NCBI GenBank assembly: GCA_002425225.1
Contig: DILV01000026.1
Location: 110,131-174,130, forward strand
Length of the DNA: 64,000 nucleotides
Direction: 5' to 3'
Source: Thiothrix sp. UBA5583
Lineage (GTDB): Bacteria > Pseudomonadota > Gammaproteobacteria > Thiotrichales > Thiotrichaceae
The notes beneath the pieces were generated by a model. It saw only the letters and a list, made by a program, of their open reading frames with translations, was not told where the DNA came from and searched no databases. The position numbers were made by a program, and so were the translations under genes. Positions 1-7,605 of the stretch are shown in pieces. The number at the start of each line of letters is the position of its first letter. The first letter of the stretch is position 1.

Positions 1-2376
1 TTGAACCAACAGCAACGTCTGGTGCTGACTGGCACACCGGGCAGCGGCAAAAGTGCGTTCGTCAGTTACCTTGCCTTGTGTCTGGCGGGGGAAAACTTAG
101 GCAATAAACGCGCCAATCTGCAAGCCTTGACTGCACCTCTGCCGGATCAAGAGGGTAATCCGCAAACGGTCGAGGTAGACGTTGAGGGCAAAGAGGACAA
201 GGAAGCGCGTGAAGTGCGCCAGCCGTGGGATCACAATGCGCTGATTCCAATACGCATCATCTTGCGGGACTTTTCCGCCTCCCGTTATTTCCCCGCCAGC
301 GATAAAGCAGCGAATGCTCGTTGTGTGCTGGACTTCCTGCACAACCACCTGCAAGACAATTGCCTTGAGGGGTATGCCAAGATACTCGAAGGGCGTTTGC
401 GCACAGGCGAAGCCTTGGTCATGTTCGACGGGTTGGACGAAGTGCCCCACGCGGGCGAACGCCGAAAACGGCTGATTAGCTGCATCGACGCTTTCGTGAA
501 ATCGTTCCACAAAGCGCGTTTCTTGGTGACGTGCCGCCCTTATGCCTACGAAAAAGCAGAATGGAAGCTGGCAGGTTTTGCTGAAAGCCATCTGGCCAAT
601 TTCGACCAAGGGCAAATTATCCGCTTTATCCAGCAGTGGTACAGCCATTCGCCGGAGTTTACGGCTGACAGTGCCACGCAACGGGCGGGTAGGTTGCAAC
701 GGGCGGTGTTAGGGCGTGATTCCTTGCGCAAACTGGGCGAACGCCCGTTGTTGTTGAGCTTGATTGCGTATCTGGATGCTAACCGCTACGAATTGCCGGA
801 ACGCCGTGCTGATTTGTACGAAAAGTTGCTGGATTTGCTGATTGACGAGTGGGAAAAGGCACGGTTCAAGGCCAATGACAGTGAGGATGCGTTGAAATGT
901 GAGCAGCACAGTCTGGCGGAATACCTGCAAATCGGGCAGGAAAGCATCCGGCTGGTACTGAAACGCTTGGCTTTTCAGGCACACCAAAAGCAAGACGCAG
1001 GGCAAAAAGAAACTGCTGATATTGCTGCCAATGATCTGGTCACACAGTTGGTGGCAGTGGCAGCGGCAGTTGGTAGAAACGATGTTAAGCCGTTGCGTCT
1101 ATGTGAATACTTGCGTGACCGGGTGGGCATCCTTTACCAACGCGGCGGGGCAACGGAAATGGATGCGGTTTACACTTTCCCGCACCGCAGTTTTCAGGAA
1201 TATCTGGCAGCATCCTATTTTCGTTTGGAAGAGGATGCCTTGTTTCCCACCGATGCCGATTTCAGCACATGGCAGGAAATGGCAGCGCATTTGGGCAAGA
1301 CCGACCCTGACCGTTGGCGCGAAGTGATTGTGTTGGCGGGCGGTATTAATGCGCAAACTAACCCACGCCCGGTTTGGGACTTGCTGGCGGCATTGTATCC
1401 GGTTGCGGTGGCAGAACTAAACAAAGAGGATGCTTGGGGTTTACGCTTGGCAAGTGAGATTTTGGCGGAAAACCTCAAGCCGGATCAGGTAGGGCGTATC
1501 CATAAGCCTATTTTTGAGCGCATCCGCGCTGCGTTGCCTCAGACGTTAAGCACGCCACATCTGCCAGCCGTGGAACGCGCCGCCATCGGTCGTTACCTCG
1601 CCACCATCGGCGACCCGCGCCCTGAAATCATGACGGTTGAAAGCATGGAATTTGTGCCAATCCCCGCAGGCAAGTTCTGGCTGGACAAGAGCAAATACGA
1701 CGTAAGTTACCGTTATCTGATGGCGAAATATCCGGTCACGGTGGCACAGTTCCGACAGTTTGTGACAGCGACAGGATTCAAAGCGGGTAATGAAAACGCT
1801 TTGCGTGGGGTTGCCAATTCGCCTGTTGTTTACGTTTCCCAAATTGAGGTCATGCAGTTTTGCCAATGGTTGACCCAACACCTGCACGACCAAAACCTGT
1901 TAGCCCCAGATTTATGCGTCACCTTACCGGATGAAGCTGAGTGGGAGAAAGCAGCGCGTGGTGGTCTGGAAAACAACCCTGAACCACAACGGGAATACCC
2001 GTGGGGCAACGAAATCACGGATGAACACCTGAACTACAACATGGCTATCGGACAAGTAACGACACCGGGAGTCTATCCGCAAGGAAAAAGTCCGTGTGGC
2101 TGTGAGGATATGGCAGGCAATGTTTGGGAATGGACACGCAGTGAATATGGCGAATACCCATACCCTGCCGTTGGCACGGAAGAGTGGCGGAAACGCTCTT
2201 TTGCAAACGGCGACCGAGCCGTTTGCGTGTTGCGCGGCGGGGCGTTCTACTACGGTCAGAGGAACGTCCGCGCGGCTGTGCGCAACGACCTCTCGCGCGA
2301 CCTCCGTTTCAACAGCGTTGGTTTTCGGTGTTGTGTTGTCCCCATTACTCTGGCCTCTGAAACCTCTGGACGATGA
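1..2376 (+). CDS. NACHT NTPase with C-terminal FGE-sulfatase/CLec-like domain (5' partial)
   Basis: STAND-type sensor ATPase, N-terminus cut by the window edge: the first codon aligns with Leu106 of the paralogue at 3061-5793, so about 105 residues are missing and the opening TTG is internal. Visible are Walker A GTPGSGKS (residues 11-18), Walker B VMFDGLDE (140-147), an LVTCRPYAY sensor-type motif near 178, and the FPHRSFQEYLAASYF end of the winged-helix part near 393. A formylglycine-generating-enzyme fold runs from about 550 to the end (MAKYPVTVAQFRQF, GNVWEWTRSE, LRGGAFYYGQ, VGFRCC). Compared with the paralogue, this FGE domain lacks 16 residues after PAGKFW, removing the MG and acidic loop. 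The C-terminal hypervariable stretch is described separately. Family knowledge: NACHT proteins oligomerise on ligand sensing and recruit an effector; the TIR gene 9 bases downstream is the obvious partner. Ligand recognition by the FGE end is inferred. Confidence 0.9.
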   Translation: MNQQQRLVLTGTPGSGKSAFVSYLALCLAGENLGNKRANLQALTAPLPDQEGNPQTVEVDVEGKEDKEAREVRQPWDHNALIPIRIILRDFSASRYFPASDKAANARCVLDFLHNHLQDNCLEGYAKILEGRLRTGEALVMFDGLDEVPHAGERRKRLISCIDAFVKSFHKARFLVTCRPYAYEKAEWKLAGFAESHLANFDQGQIIRFIQQWYSHSPEFTADSATQRAGRLQRAVLGRDSLRKLGERPLLLSLIAYLDANRYELPERRADLYEKLLDLLIDEWEKARFKANDSEDALKCEQHSLAEYLQIGQESIRLVLKRLAFQAHQKQDAGQKETADIAANDLVTQLVAVAAAVGRNDVKPLRLCEYLRDRVGILYQRGGATEMDAVYTFPHRSFQEYLAASYFRLEEDALFPTDADFSTWQEMAAHLGKTDPDRWREVIVLAGGINAQTNPRPVWDLLAALYPVAVAELNKEDAWGLRLASEILAENLKPDQVGRIHKPIFERIRAALPQTLSTPHLPAVERAAIGRYLATIGDPRPEIMTVESMEFVPIPAGKFWLDKSKYDVSYRYLMAKYPVTVAQFRQFVTATGFKAGNENALRGVANSPVVYVSQIEVMQFCQWLTQHLHDQNLLAPDLCVTLPDEAEWEKAARGGLENNPEPQREYPWGNEITDEHLNYNMAIGQVTTPGVYPQGKSPCGCEDMAGNVWEWTRSEYGEYPYPAVGTEEWRKRSFANGDRAVCVLRGGAFYYGQRNVRAAVRNDLSRDLRFNSVGFRCCVVPITLASETSGR
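2242..2343 (+). other. Candidate DGR variable region, copy 1
   Basis: This is the 3' end of the first NACHT-FGE gene. Codons 2251-2322 differ from the matching codons 5668-5739 at 16 of 72 bases, mostly at codon positions 1 and 2 and nearly all amino-acid changing. The 30 bases before (2221-2250) and the 30 after (2323-2352) are identical between the paralogues. At every differing site the common ancestor could have been adenine. A hypervariable block inside an FGE/CLec fold, ending just before a GFR motif and an invariant tail, is the usual form of a DGR target. No template repeat or reverse transcriptase lies in the window. Confidence 0.75.
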
Positions 2377-2385
2377 AACTCTGAC

Positions 2386-3051
2386 ATGAACAAAACGAAG
2401 GTATTTGTCTCCTATTCATGGCGTGTCGAGCAAGCGACGGGCATTGTCGACGAACTCGAAAAACACTGCCCATCCCATCTCCGCTTGCTGCGCGATAACA
2501 ACGAAATCAAACACGGCGAGCTTATCCAGCAGTTCATGGATCAACTGACCGGCGGCGAGCATGTCATCACCATCTTCAGCAAGTCTTATTTCCAGTCGCC
2601 GTGGTGCATGTATGAGTTGCTACGGACATGGCAGAAAGGCGGTTTTCAGGAGCGCACCCACCCCATCATCGCCGATGACTGCGATTTGCAGGATATGGCC
2701 TACCGGATTGGCGTAGTCCGGTATTGGCTGGCTGAGTATGAAAACGCCAACTCCTTGCTGGTTGGCATCAACCCTGCCCTGATTGGCAAAGAGTATGAAA
2801 GGCTCAATATCATCCGCGACATCAGCCAGAATGCCAGTGATTTGATGAACTTCGCGGCGGGCAGGTTCACCACGCCATTGGCGGAACTGCGGGCGCGGGG
2901 TTATGCGCCGTTGCTGGATGGTATTCATTCCAGTCCGCAGGCGTCAGCTACTGCACTGGGGCAGGGTAGTATCAAGGCGGACAATGGCAGCATTGCGCTG
3001 GGTGTTGCCCAAGGTTCCACCATTACCATCAACAATACGTTCAACAAGTAA
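2386..3051 (+). CDS. TIR-domain effector with C-terminal amyloid-like signalling motif
   Basis: A 221-residue protein. Residues 4 to about 150 form a TIR domain: VFVSYSW (6-12), the ITIFSKSYFQSPWC strand-loop (61-74), and Glu77 in WCMYEL at the place of the catalytic glutamate of TIR NADases. TIR domains of bacterial defence systems cleave NAD+ or make signalling nucleotides when assembled; that activity here is inferred. A low-complexity linker rich in Ala, Gly and Ser follows. The last 24 residues (ADNGSIALG...STITINN) closely match residues 4-23 of the NACHT protein encoded 9 bases downstream. The gene starts 9 bases after the upstream NACHT-FGE stop codon, so the genes are probably one transcript. 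The pairing of sensor and effector is strongly supported by both order and shared motif. Confidence 0.9.
   Translation: MNKTKVFVSYSWRVEQATGIVDELEKHCPSHLRLLRDNNEIKHGELIQQFMDQLTGGEHVITIFSKSYFQSPWCMYELLRTWQKGGFQERTHPIIADDCDLQDMAYRIGVVRYWLAEYENANSLLVGINPALIGKEYERLNIIRDISQNASDLMNFAAGRFTTPLAELRARGYAPLLDGIHSSPQASATALGQGSIKADNGSIALGVAQGSTITINNTFNK
2977..3036 (+). other. Candidate amyloid signalling motif, effector copy
   Basis: Codes for residues 198-217 of the TIR protein. It aligns without gaps to residues 4-23 of the adjacent NACHT protein, with 9 of 20 identities (A, NGS, A, S, T, NN) and four conservative I/V or D/E pairs. The short Gly/Ser/Asn spacing and alternating hydrophobics suggest a beta-arch or beta-solenoid. 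Its position, at the C-terminus of the effector and the N-terminus of the sensor, is the layout known for bacterial NLR-associated amyloid motifs. Confidence 0.6.
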
Positions 3052-3060
3052 GGGTAAGCC

Positions 3061-5793
3061 ATGCCACATGCGGAAAATGGTTCGGTAGCCGCAGAGTCCA
3101 TTACCGATAGCAATGTTACCGTCAATAACATCACGGTGAATGGCACGGTGTTGAGTGCCGAGAACGTGCTCCAGCGCGAACAGCACTACCTCAAGCGCGT
3201 GATGAAGGATTGCGCCGGGCTGGAATGGCTCAGCCTGATGGATTTGCGCGACGAAAACAGCCAGCGTTTGGAACTGGATGCGGTGTATACCGCGCTGCTG
3301 ACCACTACCCCGGCAGCCCAACGCGACATGCAGCCGGAGGAACGCCAGCAAAAACTGCTTTCTGCGCTGGAGGTGTTGAACCGGGAACAATGTCTGGTAC
3401 TGACCGGCGACCCCGGCAGTGGCAAGAGCGCTTTCGTCAATTACCTGACCTTGTGTATGGCGGGGGAGAACTTGCAGAGTGCCCACGTCAACCTGCAAAC
3501 GCTGACGGCTCCCTTGCCTGACGAGCAAGGCAATCCGCAAACCGAAAAAATCAAGGTTGAGGGCAAAGACGAACCCGAACAGCGGGAAATCCGGCAGGCG
3601 TGGGAACATGACGGGTTGATACCCGTGCGCATCATCCTGCGGGACTTTTCCGCTTCTGCCCACTTCCCGGCGGAACAGGAAAAAGGCGATGTCTGCCACC
3701 TGATGACATTCCTGCTTACCCAATTGGAACGCACCGACTGCCAGAATTATGCTGAAATCCTGCAACAGCGTTTACGTGACGGTAAAGTTCTGGTGATGTT
3801 CGATGGGCTGGATGAAGTGCCACAAGCGGGGGATCGGCGTAAACGTCTGGTTGAGTGTGTTGAAGGTTTCGCCAGAAGCTATGCGGATTGCCGCTTGCTG
3901 GTCACTTGCCGACCCTATGCCTACCGTGACCCGCAGTGGCACATACGCGGGTTTGCGGTTTCCCACCTTGCACCGTTTACGGATGGGCAAATTATCCGCT
4001 TTATCCAGCGTTGGTATGCCAGCCTTGGCACGTTGGATCAGGAGGCGGCAGCAGCGCGGGGTGCAAAACTGCAAGCCGCAGTGTTAAGGCGGTCGTCGTT
4101 GCACGATCTGGCAAAACGCCCGTTGTTGCTGAGCCTGATTGCTTACCTGCACGCCTACCGTCATGAATTGCCGGAACGCCGTGCTGACCTGTATGAAAAG
4201 CTGTTGGAATTGCTGGTAAACAAGTGGGAAAAAGCCCGTTTCGACGCCAAGGATTGCGACGATGCCCGCAGATTGGCGCAGCACAGCCTCGCCGAATTCC
4301 TGCAAATCGGGCAGGAGGCCATCCGCCGGATTCTGGAGCGCCTGGCTTTCCGCGCCCATGCCTTGCAGGATGCGCAGCAGCAGGAAACAGCGGATATTTC
4401 TGCTGACGACCTGATTCTGGCACTGACCAAAGCCGCCCGTAGTGGTGGCAAGAATGTTGACGCATGGGAAGTGTGCGACTACCTGCGTGACCGGGTAGGC
4501 ATCCTCTACCAGCGGGGCGGCACGAATGAAATGGATGCTGTCTACACCTTCCCGCACCGTAGTTTTCAGGAATACCTTGCCGCTGCCTACTTCCAACTCG
4601 AAGCCGATGATCTGTTCAAGGAGCACGAAGATTGCCAGTCATGGCAGGAAGTCGCCGCGCAACTGGGAACCTCTGACCCTGACCGCTGGCGTGAAGTGGT
4701 GTTGCTGGCGGGCGGGATTGATGCGCAAGCCAAACCCCGGCCTGTCTGGGATTTGGTCGATGCGCTCTACCCGGAGGCATTGGATAGCTTGACCCAAGAT
4801 GCCGCATGGGGCTTGCGTCTGGCGGCGGAAATCATGGCAGACAACCTGAATGTTACTCAGGTTGGGCGCATCCACAAGCCGATTTTTGAGCGCATCCGTA
4901 CAGCACTTCCGCAAGCGCTGATCACCCCACATCTGCCAGCCGTGGAACGCGCCGCCATCGGTCGCTACCTTGTCGTGATCGGCGACCCTCGCACTGAAAT
5001 CATGACGGTTGAAGCCATGGCGTTTGTGCCAATCCCCGCAGGCAAGTTCTGGATGGGCAAGGGTAAATACGACGAGGACGATGAAGCAATCTTGTCAGAA
5101 AATCCAGCAGGTGAATATGACTTAAACTACGCTTACCAGATGGCGAAATACCCGGTTACGGTGGCGCAGTTCCGGCAATTTGTTGATGCAACAGGCTTCA
5201 AAGTGGGTGATGAAGATGCTTTACGTGGTGTTGCGAATACCCCGGTTGTCTGGGTATCACAAGCTGAAGCTATGCAGTTCTGCCAGTGGTTGACAGGGTA
5301 TCTGCATGACAAAAACCTGTTGGGGCGGGATTTATGTATCACTTTGCCAGATGACGCTGAGTGGGAAAAGGCAGCGCGTGGCGGTCTGGAAAATAACCCC
5401 GAACCGCAACGGCGTTACCCGTGGGGTAATGAGATCAGTGACGAACACTTGAATTACCAATGGAGTATTGGGCAAGTGACGATGCCGGGTATCTATCCGC
5501 AAGGGGCAAGCCCCTATGGTTGTGAGGACATGGTGGGCAATGTGTGGGAATGGACGCGCAGTGAAAGTGGTAAATATCCATACCCAACCGTTGGCACGGA
5601 AGAATGGAAAAAACGCTCTTTTGTAAACGGCGAAGCCGTTTGCGTGTTGCGCGGCGGGGCGTTCTACGACGGTCAGGGGTACGTCCGCGCGGCTGTGCGC
5701 AACGACGGCGTGCGGGACGCCCGGTACGACACTGTTGGATTTCGGTGTTGTGTTGTCCCCATTACTCTGACCTCTGAAGCCTCTGGACGCTGA
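3061..5793 (+). CDS. NACHT NTPase with C-terminal FGE-sulfatase/CLec-like domain (intact)
   Basis: A 910-residue paralogue of the protein at 1-2376, complete here. Domain order: a beta-type motif (residues 4-23) shared with the TIR C-terminus; a helical linker to about 108; NACHT with Walker A GDPGSGKS (116-123), Walker B VMFDGLDE (245-252) and LVTCRPYAY (280-288); a winged-helix and helical region ending near FPHRSFQEYLAAAYF (497-511); a helical stretch to about 640; and an FGE fold from about 654 to 904 (AFVPIPAGKFWMG, MAKYPVTVAQFRQF, GNVWEWTRSE, LRGGAFYDGQ, VGFRCC). Unlike the upstream copy it keeps the full loop after KFWMG. ATG 3061 follows the TIR stop by 9 bases with AAGGGT ahead of it. 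The FGE end is unlikely to be a real formylglycine enzyme; in such architectures it serves as a ligand-binding scaffold, here with a candidate hypervariable surface at residues 870-893. Confidence 0.92.
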   Translation: MPHAENGSVAAESITDSNVTVNNITVNGTVLSAENVLQREQHYLKRVMKDCAGLEWLSLMDLRDENSQRLELDAVYTALLTTTPAAQRDMQPEERQQKLLSALEVLNREQCLVLTGDPGSGKSAFVNYLTLCMAGENLQSAHVNLQTLTAPLPDEQGNPQTEKIKVEGKDEPEQREIRQAWEHDGLIPVRIILRDFSASAHFPAEQEKGDVCHLMTFLLTQLERTDCQNYAEILQQRLRDGKVLVMFDGLDEVPQAGDRRKRLVECVEGFARSYADCRLLVTCRPYAYRDPQWHIRGFAVSHLAPFTDGQIIRFIQRWYASLGTLDQEAAAARGAKLQAAVLRRSSLHDLAKRPLLLSLIAYLHAYRHELPERRADLYEKLLELLVNKWEKARFDAKDCDDARRLAQHSLAEFLQIGQEAIRRILERLAFRAHALQDAQQQETADISADDLILALTKAARSGGKNVDAWEVCDYLRDRVGILYQRGGTNEMDAVYTFPHRSFQEYLAAAYFQLEADDLFKEHEDCQSWQEVAAQLGTSDPDRWREVVLLAGGIDAQAKPRPVWDLVDALYPEALDSLTQDAAWGLRLAAEIMADNLNVTQVGRIHKPIFERIRTALPQALITPHLPAVERAAIGRYLVVIGDPRTEIMTVEAMAFVPIPAGKFWMGKGKYDEDDEAILSENPAGEYDLNYAYQMAKYPVTVAQFRQFVDATGFKVGDEDALRGVANTPVVWVSQAEAMQFCQWLTGYLHDKNLLGRDLCITLPDDAEWEKAARGGLENNPEPQRRYPWGNEISDEHLNYQWSIGQVTMPGIYPQGASPYGCEDMVGNVWEWTRSESGKYPYPTVGTEEWKKRSFVNGEAVCVLRGGAFYDGQGYVRAAVRNDGVRDARYDTVGFRCCVVPITLTSEASGR
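3070..3129 (+). other. Candidate amyloid signalling motif, sensor copy
   Basis: Codes for residues 4-23 of the NACHT protein, the partner of the motif at 2977-3036. The stretch lies ahead of the NTPase domain, where NLR-type proteins carry their death-fold-like or amyloid signalling module. Nucleotide identity between the copies is low, so the resemblance is kept at protein level rather than being a recent DNA copy. Confidence 0.6.
5659..5760 (+). other. Candidate DGR variable region, copy 2
   Basis: Equivalent of 2242-2343 in the second NACHT-FGE gene, with variable codons at 5668-5739 (residues 870-893). The altered codons are TAC/GAC, AGG/GGG, AAC/TAC, CTC/GGC, TCG/GTG, CGC/CGG, CTC/GCC, CGT/CGG, TTC/TAC, AAC/GAC, AGC/ACT and GGT/GGA (copy 1/copy 2). 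Codons between them, such as GTC CGC GCG GCT GTG CGC, are unchanged even at silent positions. Elsewhere the two genes differ at many silent sites, so the identical flanks point to copying from one template. Confidence 0.75.
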
Positions 5794-5811
5794 ATCTCTG
5801 ACATGAGCTGA
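5794..5811 (+). pseudogene. Vestige of a duplicated TIR-gene start
   Basis: After the first NACHT-FGE stop, the sequence CTCTGACATGA leads into the TIR ATG, 9 bases beyond the stop. After the second NACHT-FGE stop the same 11 bases occur at identical spacing, but the ATG (5803) is followed by one codon and then TGA. This looks like the tail of a duplicated NACHT-FGE + TIR unit whose second TIR gene has been lost. Confidence 0.5.
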
Positions 5812-5892
5812 TGGCTTCCGTCACGGTTTGTCCACACGCTGTTGCCCAAACCCGCTATCATTACCCCATGCAATGGCAACGGCAGGACTTCC

Positions 5893-7581
5893 ATGAAAAT
5901 CCCCTACGGCATCAGCAACTTCAAAACCCTGATTACGGGTGGTTACGTCTACATAGACAAGACGGATTACATCGCCAGGCTGGAGGACGCAGGCAATTAC
6001 CAAATCCTGCTGCGCCCGCGCCGCTTCGGCAAAAGCCTGTTCCTGTCGACACTGGAACATTATTACGACATCGCCCACCAAAGCGACTTTGACGCGCTGT
6101 TTGCAACGCTTTATATCGGCAAGCATCCCACCCCGCTTAAAAACAGCTACCCCGTGTTGTTCATGGAATTCAGCGGGATTGCCACCGAAACCCCGGAGGA
6201 TGTTTACCGGGCATTCAACACCAAGGTGGAGCTGGCATTGCAACGCTATCTGGGGCGCTATCAATACCCCGTAACGGACATTGCAGCGATTGCCCAGCGT
6301 GCTTCGCCGTATGAAAAAATGGAAGCCTTTTTCAGCATCGTGGAAGGGCAGAAAATCCTGCTGCTGATCGACGAATACGACCACTTTGCCAATGCCCTGT
6401 TGTCGCAAGATTTTGACGTGTTCCAAAGCATCGTTGGCAAAGGGGGTTTTGTGCGCAGTTTTTACGAAACCATCAAAACCGCCACCCAGCGCGGCACGGT
6501 TGACCGCCTGTTTATCACGGGTGTTACCCCGTTGATGCTCGACAGCATGACCAGTGGGTTCAATATTGGTGAAAACCTGTCCCTGCACGAAGATTTCAAC
6601 AGCGTGGCAGGTTTCACCGAAGCAGAAGTGGCAAGCCTGTTACAGCCGTTGGTGCAAACTTGCCAGCTTGATGCGGATGCGCTGATGGCGGATGTGAGGC
6701 GTTGGTACAACGGCTACCGTTTCTGTGCGCAAGCGCAGGAGACAGTGTATAACGCTAATATGCTGCTGTATTTCCTGAAAAATTTCCGTTTCCAGAATTG
6801 CAGTTATCCTAAACAGATGCTGGATGAAAATATTGCATCAGATTATGGCAAAATCATGGGTATGTTCAGCATTGGCGACCGCGATACCAATTTTGCCGTT
6901 TTGGATGAAATCATCAACATCGGTGAGGTGAGTGCGAACCAGCGGCGCAAATTTGATTTCGACAAAGGCTTTGACCGTGACGACTTTATTAGCCTGCTCG
7001 CTTACATGGGGTTCGTGTCACTACGGGCTGAAACCTTGTCTGGTGAAGTGTTCAGTATTCCCAACCACGCCATCCATGAGTTGTACTTTCACTATTTCAA
7101 AGTGGAGCTGGAACGCCGCAACCAGATCAGCATTCCCAATAGGGCACTGATGTTGGCGGTGGAATCGCTGGCACTGCATGATGACATCCAGCCACTGGCT
7201 GACGAGATGCAACGGGTGCTGCAAATGCTGTCCAATCGTGATTTCATGCAGATGGATGAAAAGCACATCAAAACCCTGTTGCTGACCCTGTTGTATCAAT
7301 CGTCGGTGTATTTCATCCAGAGTGAGAGGGAAATGAACCACAAATACCCCGACATCCTGCTGCTGGAACGCAGTCCGTTTGCAGTCAAACACCAACACCT
7401 GATCGAATTGAAATATGCCAAAAAAGGTGACGGGGAAAAGGGTTGGGAGGCCAAACGGGAAGAGGGCATAGCGCAAGTGCAAGGCTATTTGCAGTTAGCG
7501 GAAATTGCTGCGTTGCCCAAACTCAGTGCGTGGATGTTGCTGACCGACAGTGAACGGGTAACGGTCATGAAAATGCAGTAG
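5893..7581 (+). CDS. AAA-ATPase-like protein with C-terminal PD-(D/E)XK nuclease domain
   Basis: A 562-residue protein of the widespread family that pairs an AAA-ATPase_like domain with a DUF1703-type PD-(D/E)XK nuclease fold. The N-terminus has GISNFKTLITGGYVYIDKTDYI and a P-loop-like RPRRFGKS (about residues 40-48), with LLLIDEYDH as Walker B. The C-terminus carries YPDILLLE and, near residue 504, LIELKYAKKG, giving the D...ExK nuclease core, followed by GIAQVQGYL. ATG 5893 is chosen over an upstream in-frame ATG at 5842 because AGGA sits 7 bases ahead and the family normally opens with an (M)KIPYGI-type start. The biological role of the family is not settled. Its position directly behind the NACHT/TIR genes may be coincidental, as these proteins are often multi-copy and dispersed. 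Confidence 0.85.
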   Translation: MKIPYGISNFKTLITGGYVYIDKTDYIARLEDAGNYQILLRPRRFGKSLFLSTLEHYYDIAHQSDFDALFATLYIGKHPTPLKNSYPVLFMEFSGIATETPEDVYRAFNTKVELALQRYLGRYQYPVTDIAAIAQRASPYEKMEAFFSIVEGQKILLLIDEYDHFANALLSQDFDVFQSIVGKGGFVRSFYETIKTATQRGTVDRLFITGVTPLMLDSMTSGFNIGENLSLHEDFNSVAGFTEAEVASLLQPLVQTCQLDADALMADVRRWYNGYRFCAQAQETVYNANMLLYFLKNFRFQNCSYPKQMLDENIASDYGKIMGMFSIGDRDTNFAVLDEIINIGEVSANQRRKFDFDKGFDRDDFISLLAYMGFVSLRAETLSGEVFSIPNHAIHELYFHYFKVELERRNQISIPNRALMLAVESLALHDDIQPLADEMQRVLQMLSNRDFMQMDEKHIKTLLLTLLYQSSVYFIQSEREMNHKYPDILLLERSPFAVKHQHLIELKYAKKGDGEKGWEAKREEGIAQVQGYLQLAEIAALPKLSAWMLLTDSERVTVMKMQ

Positions 7582-7605
7582 GGGCTTGATGATTAGCCCC
7601 TCAAC

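Noticed and set aside
5842..5892. Upstream start for the AAA/nuclease protein
   Set aside because: The extra 17 residues carry no family sequence, and ATG 5893 has the better ribosome-binding site.
1..7600. DGR reverse transcriptase and template repeat inside the window
   Set aside because: I looked for the conserved flanks of the variable regions and for an RT-like protein; none is present. If they exist they are outside the window.
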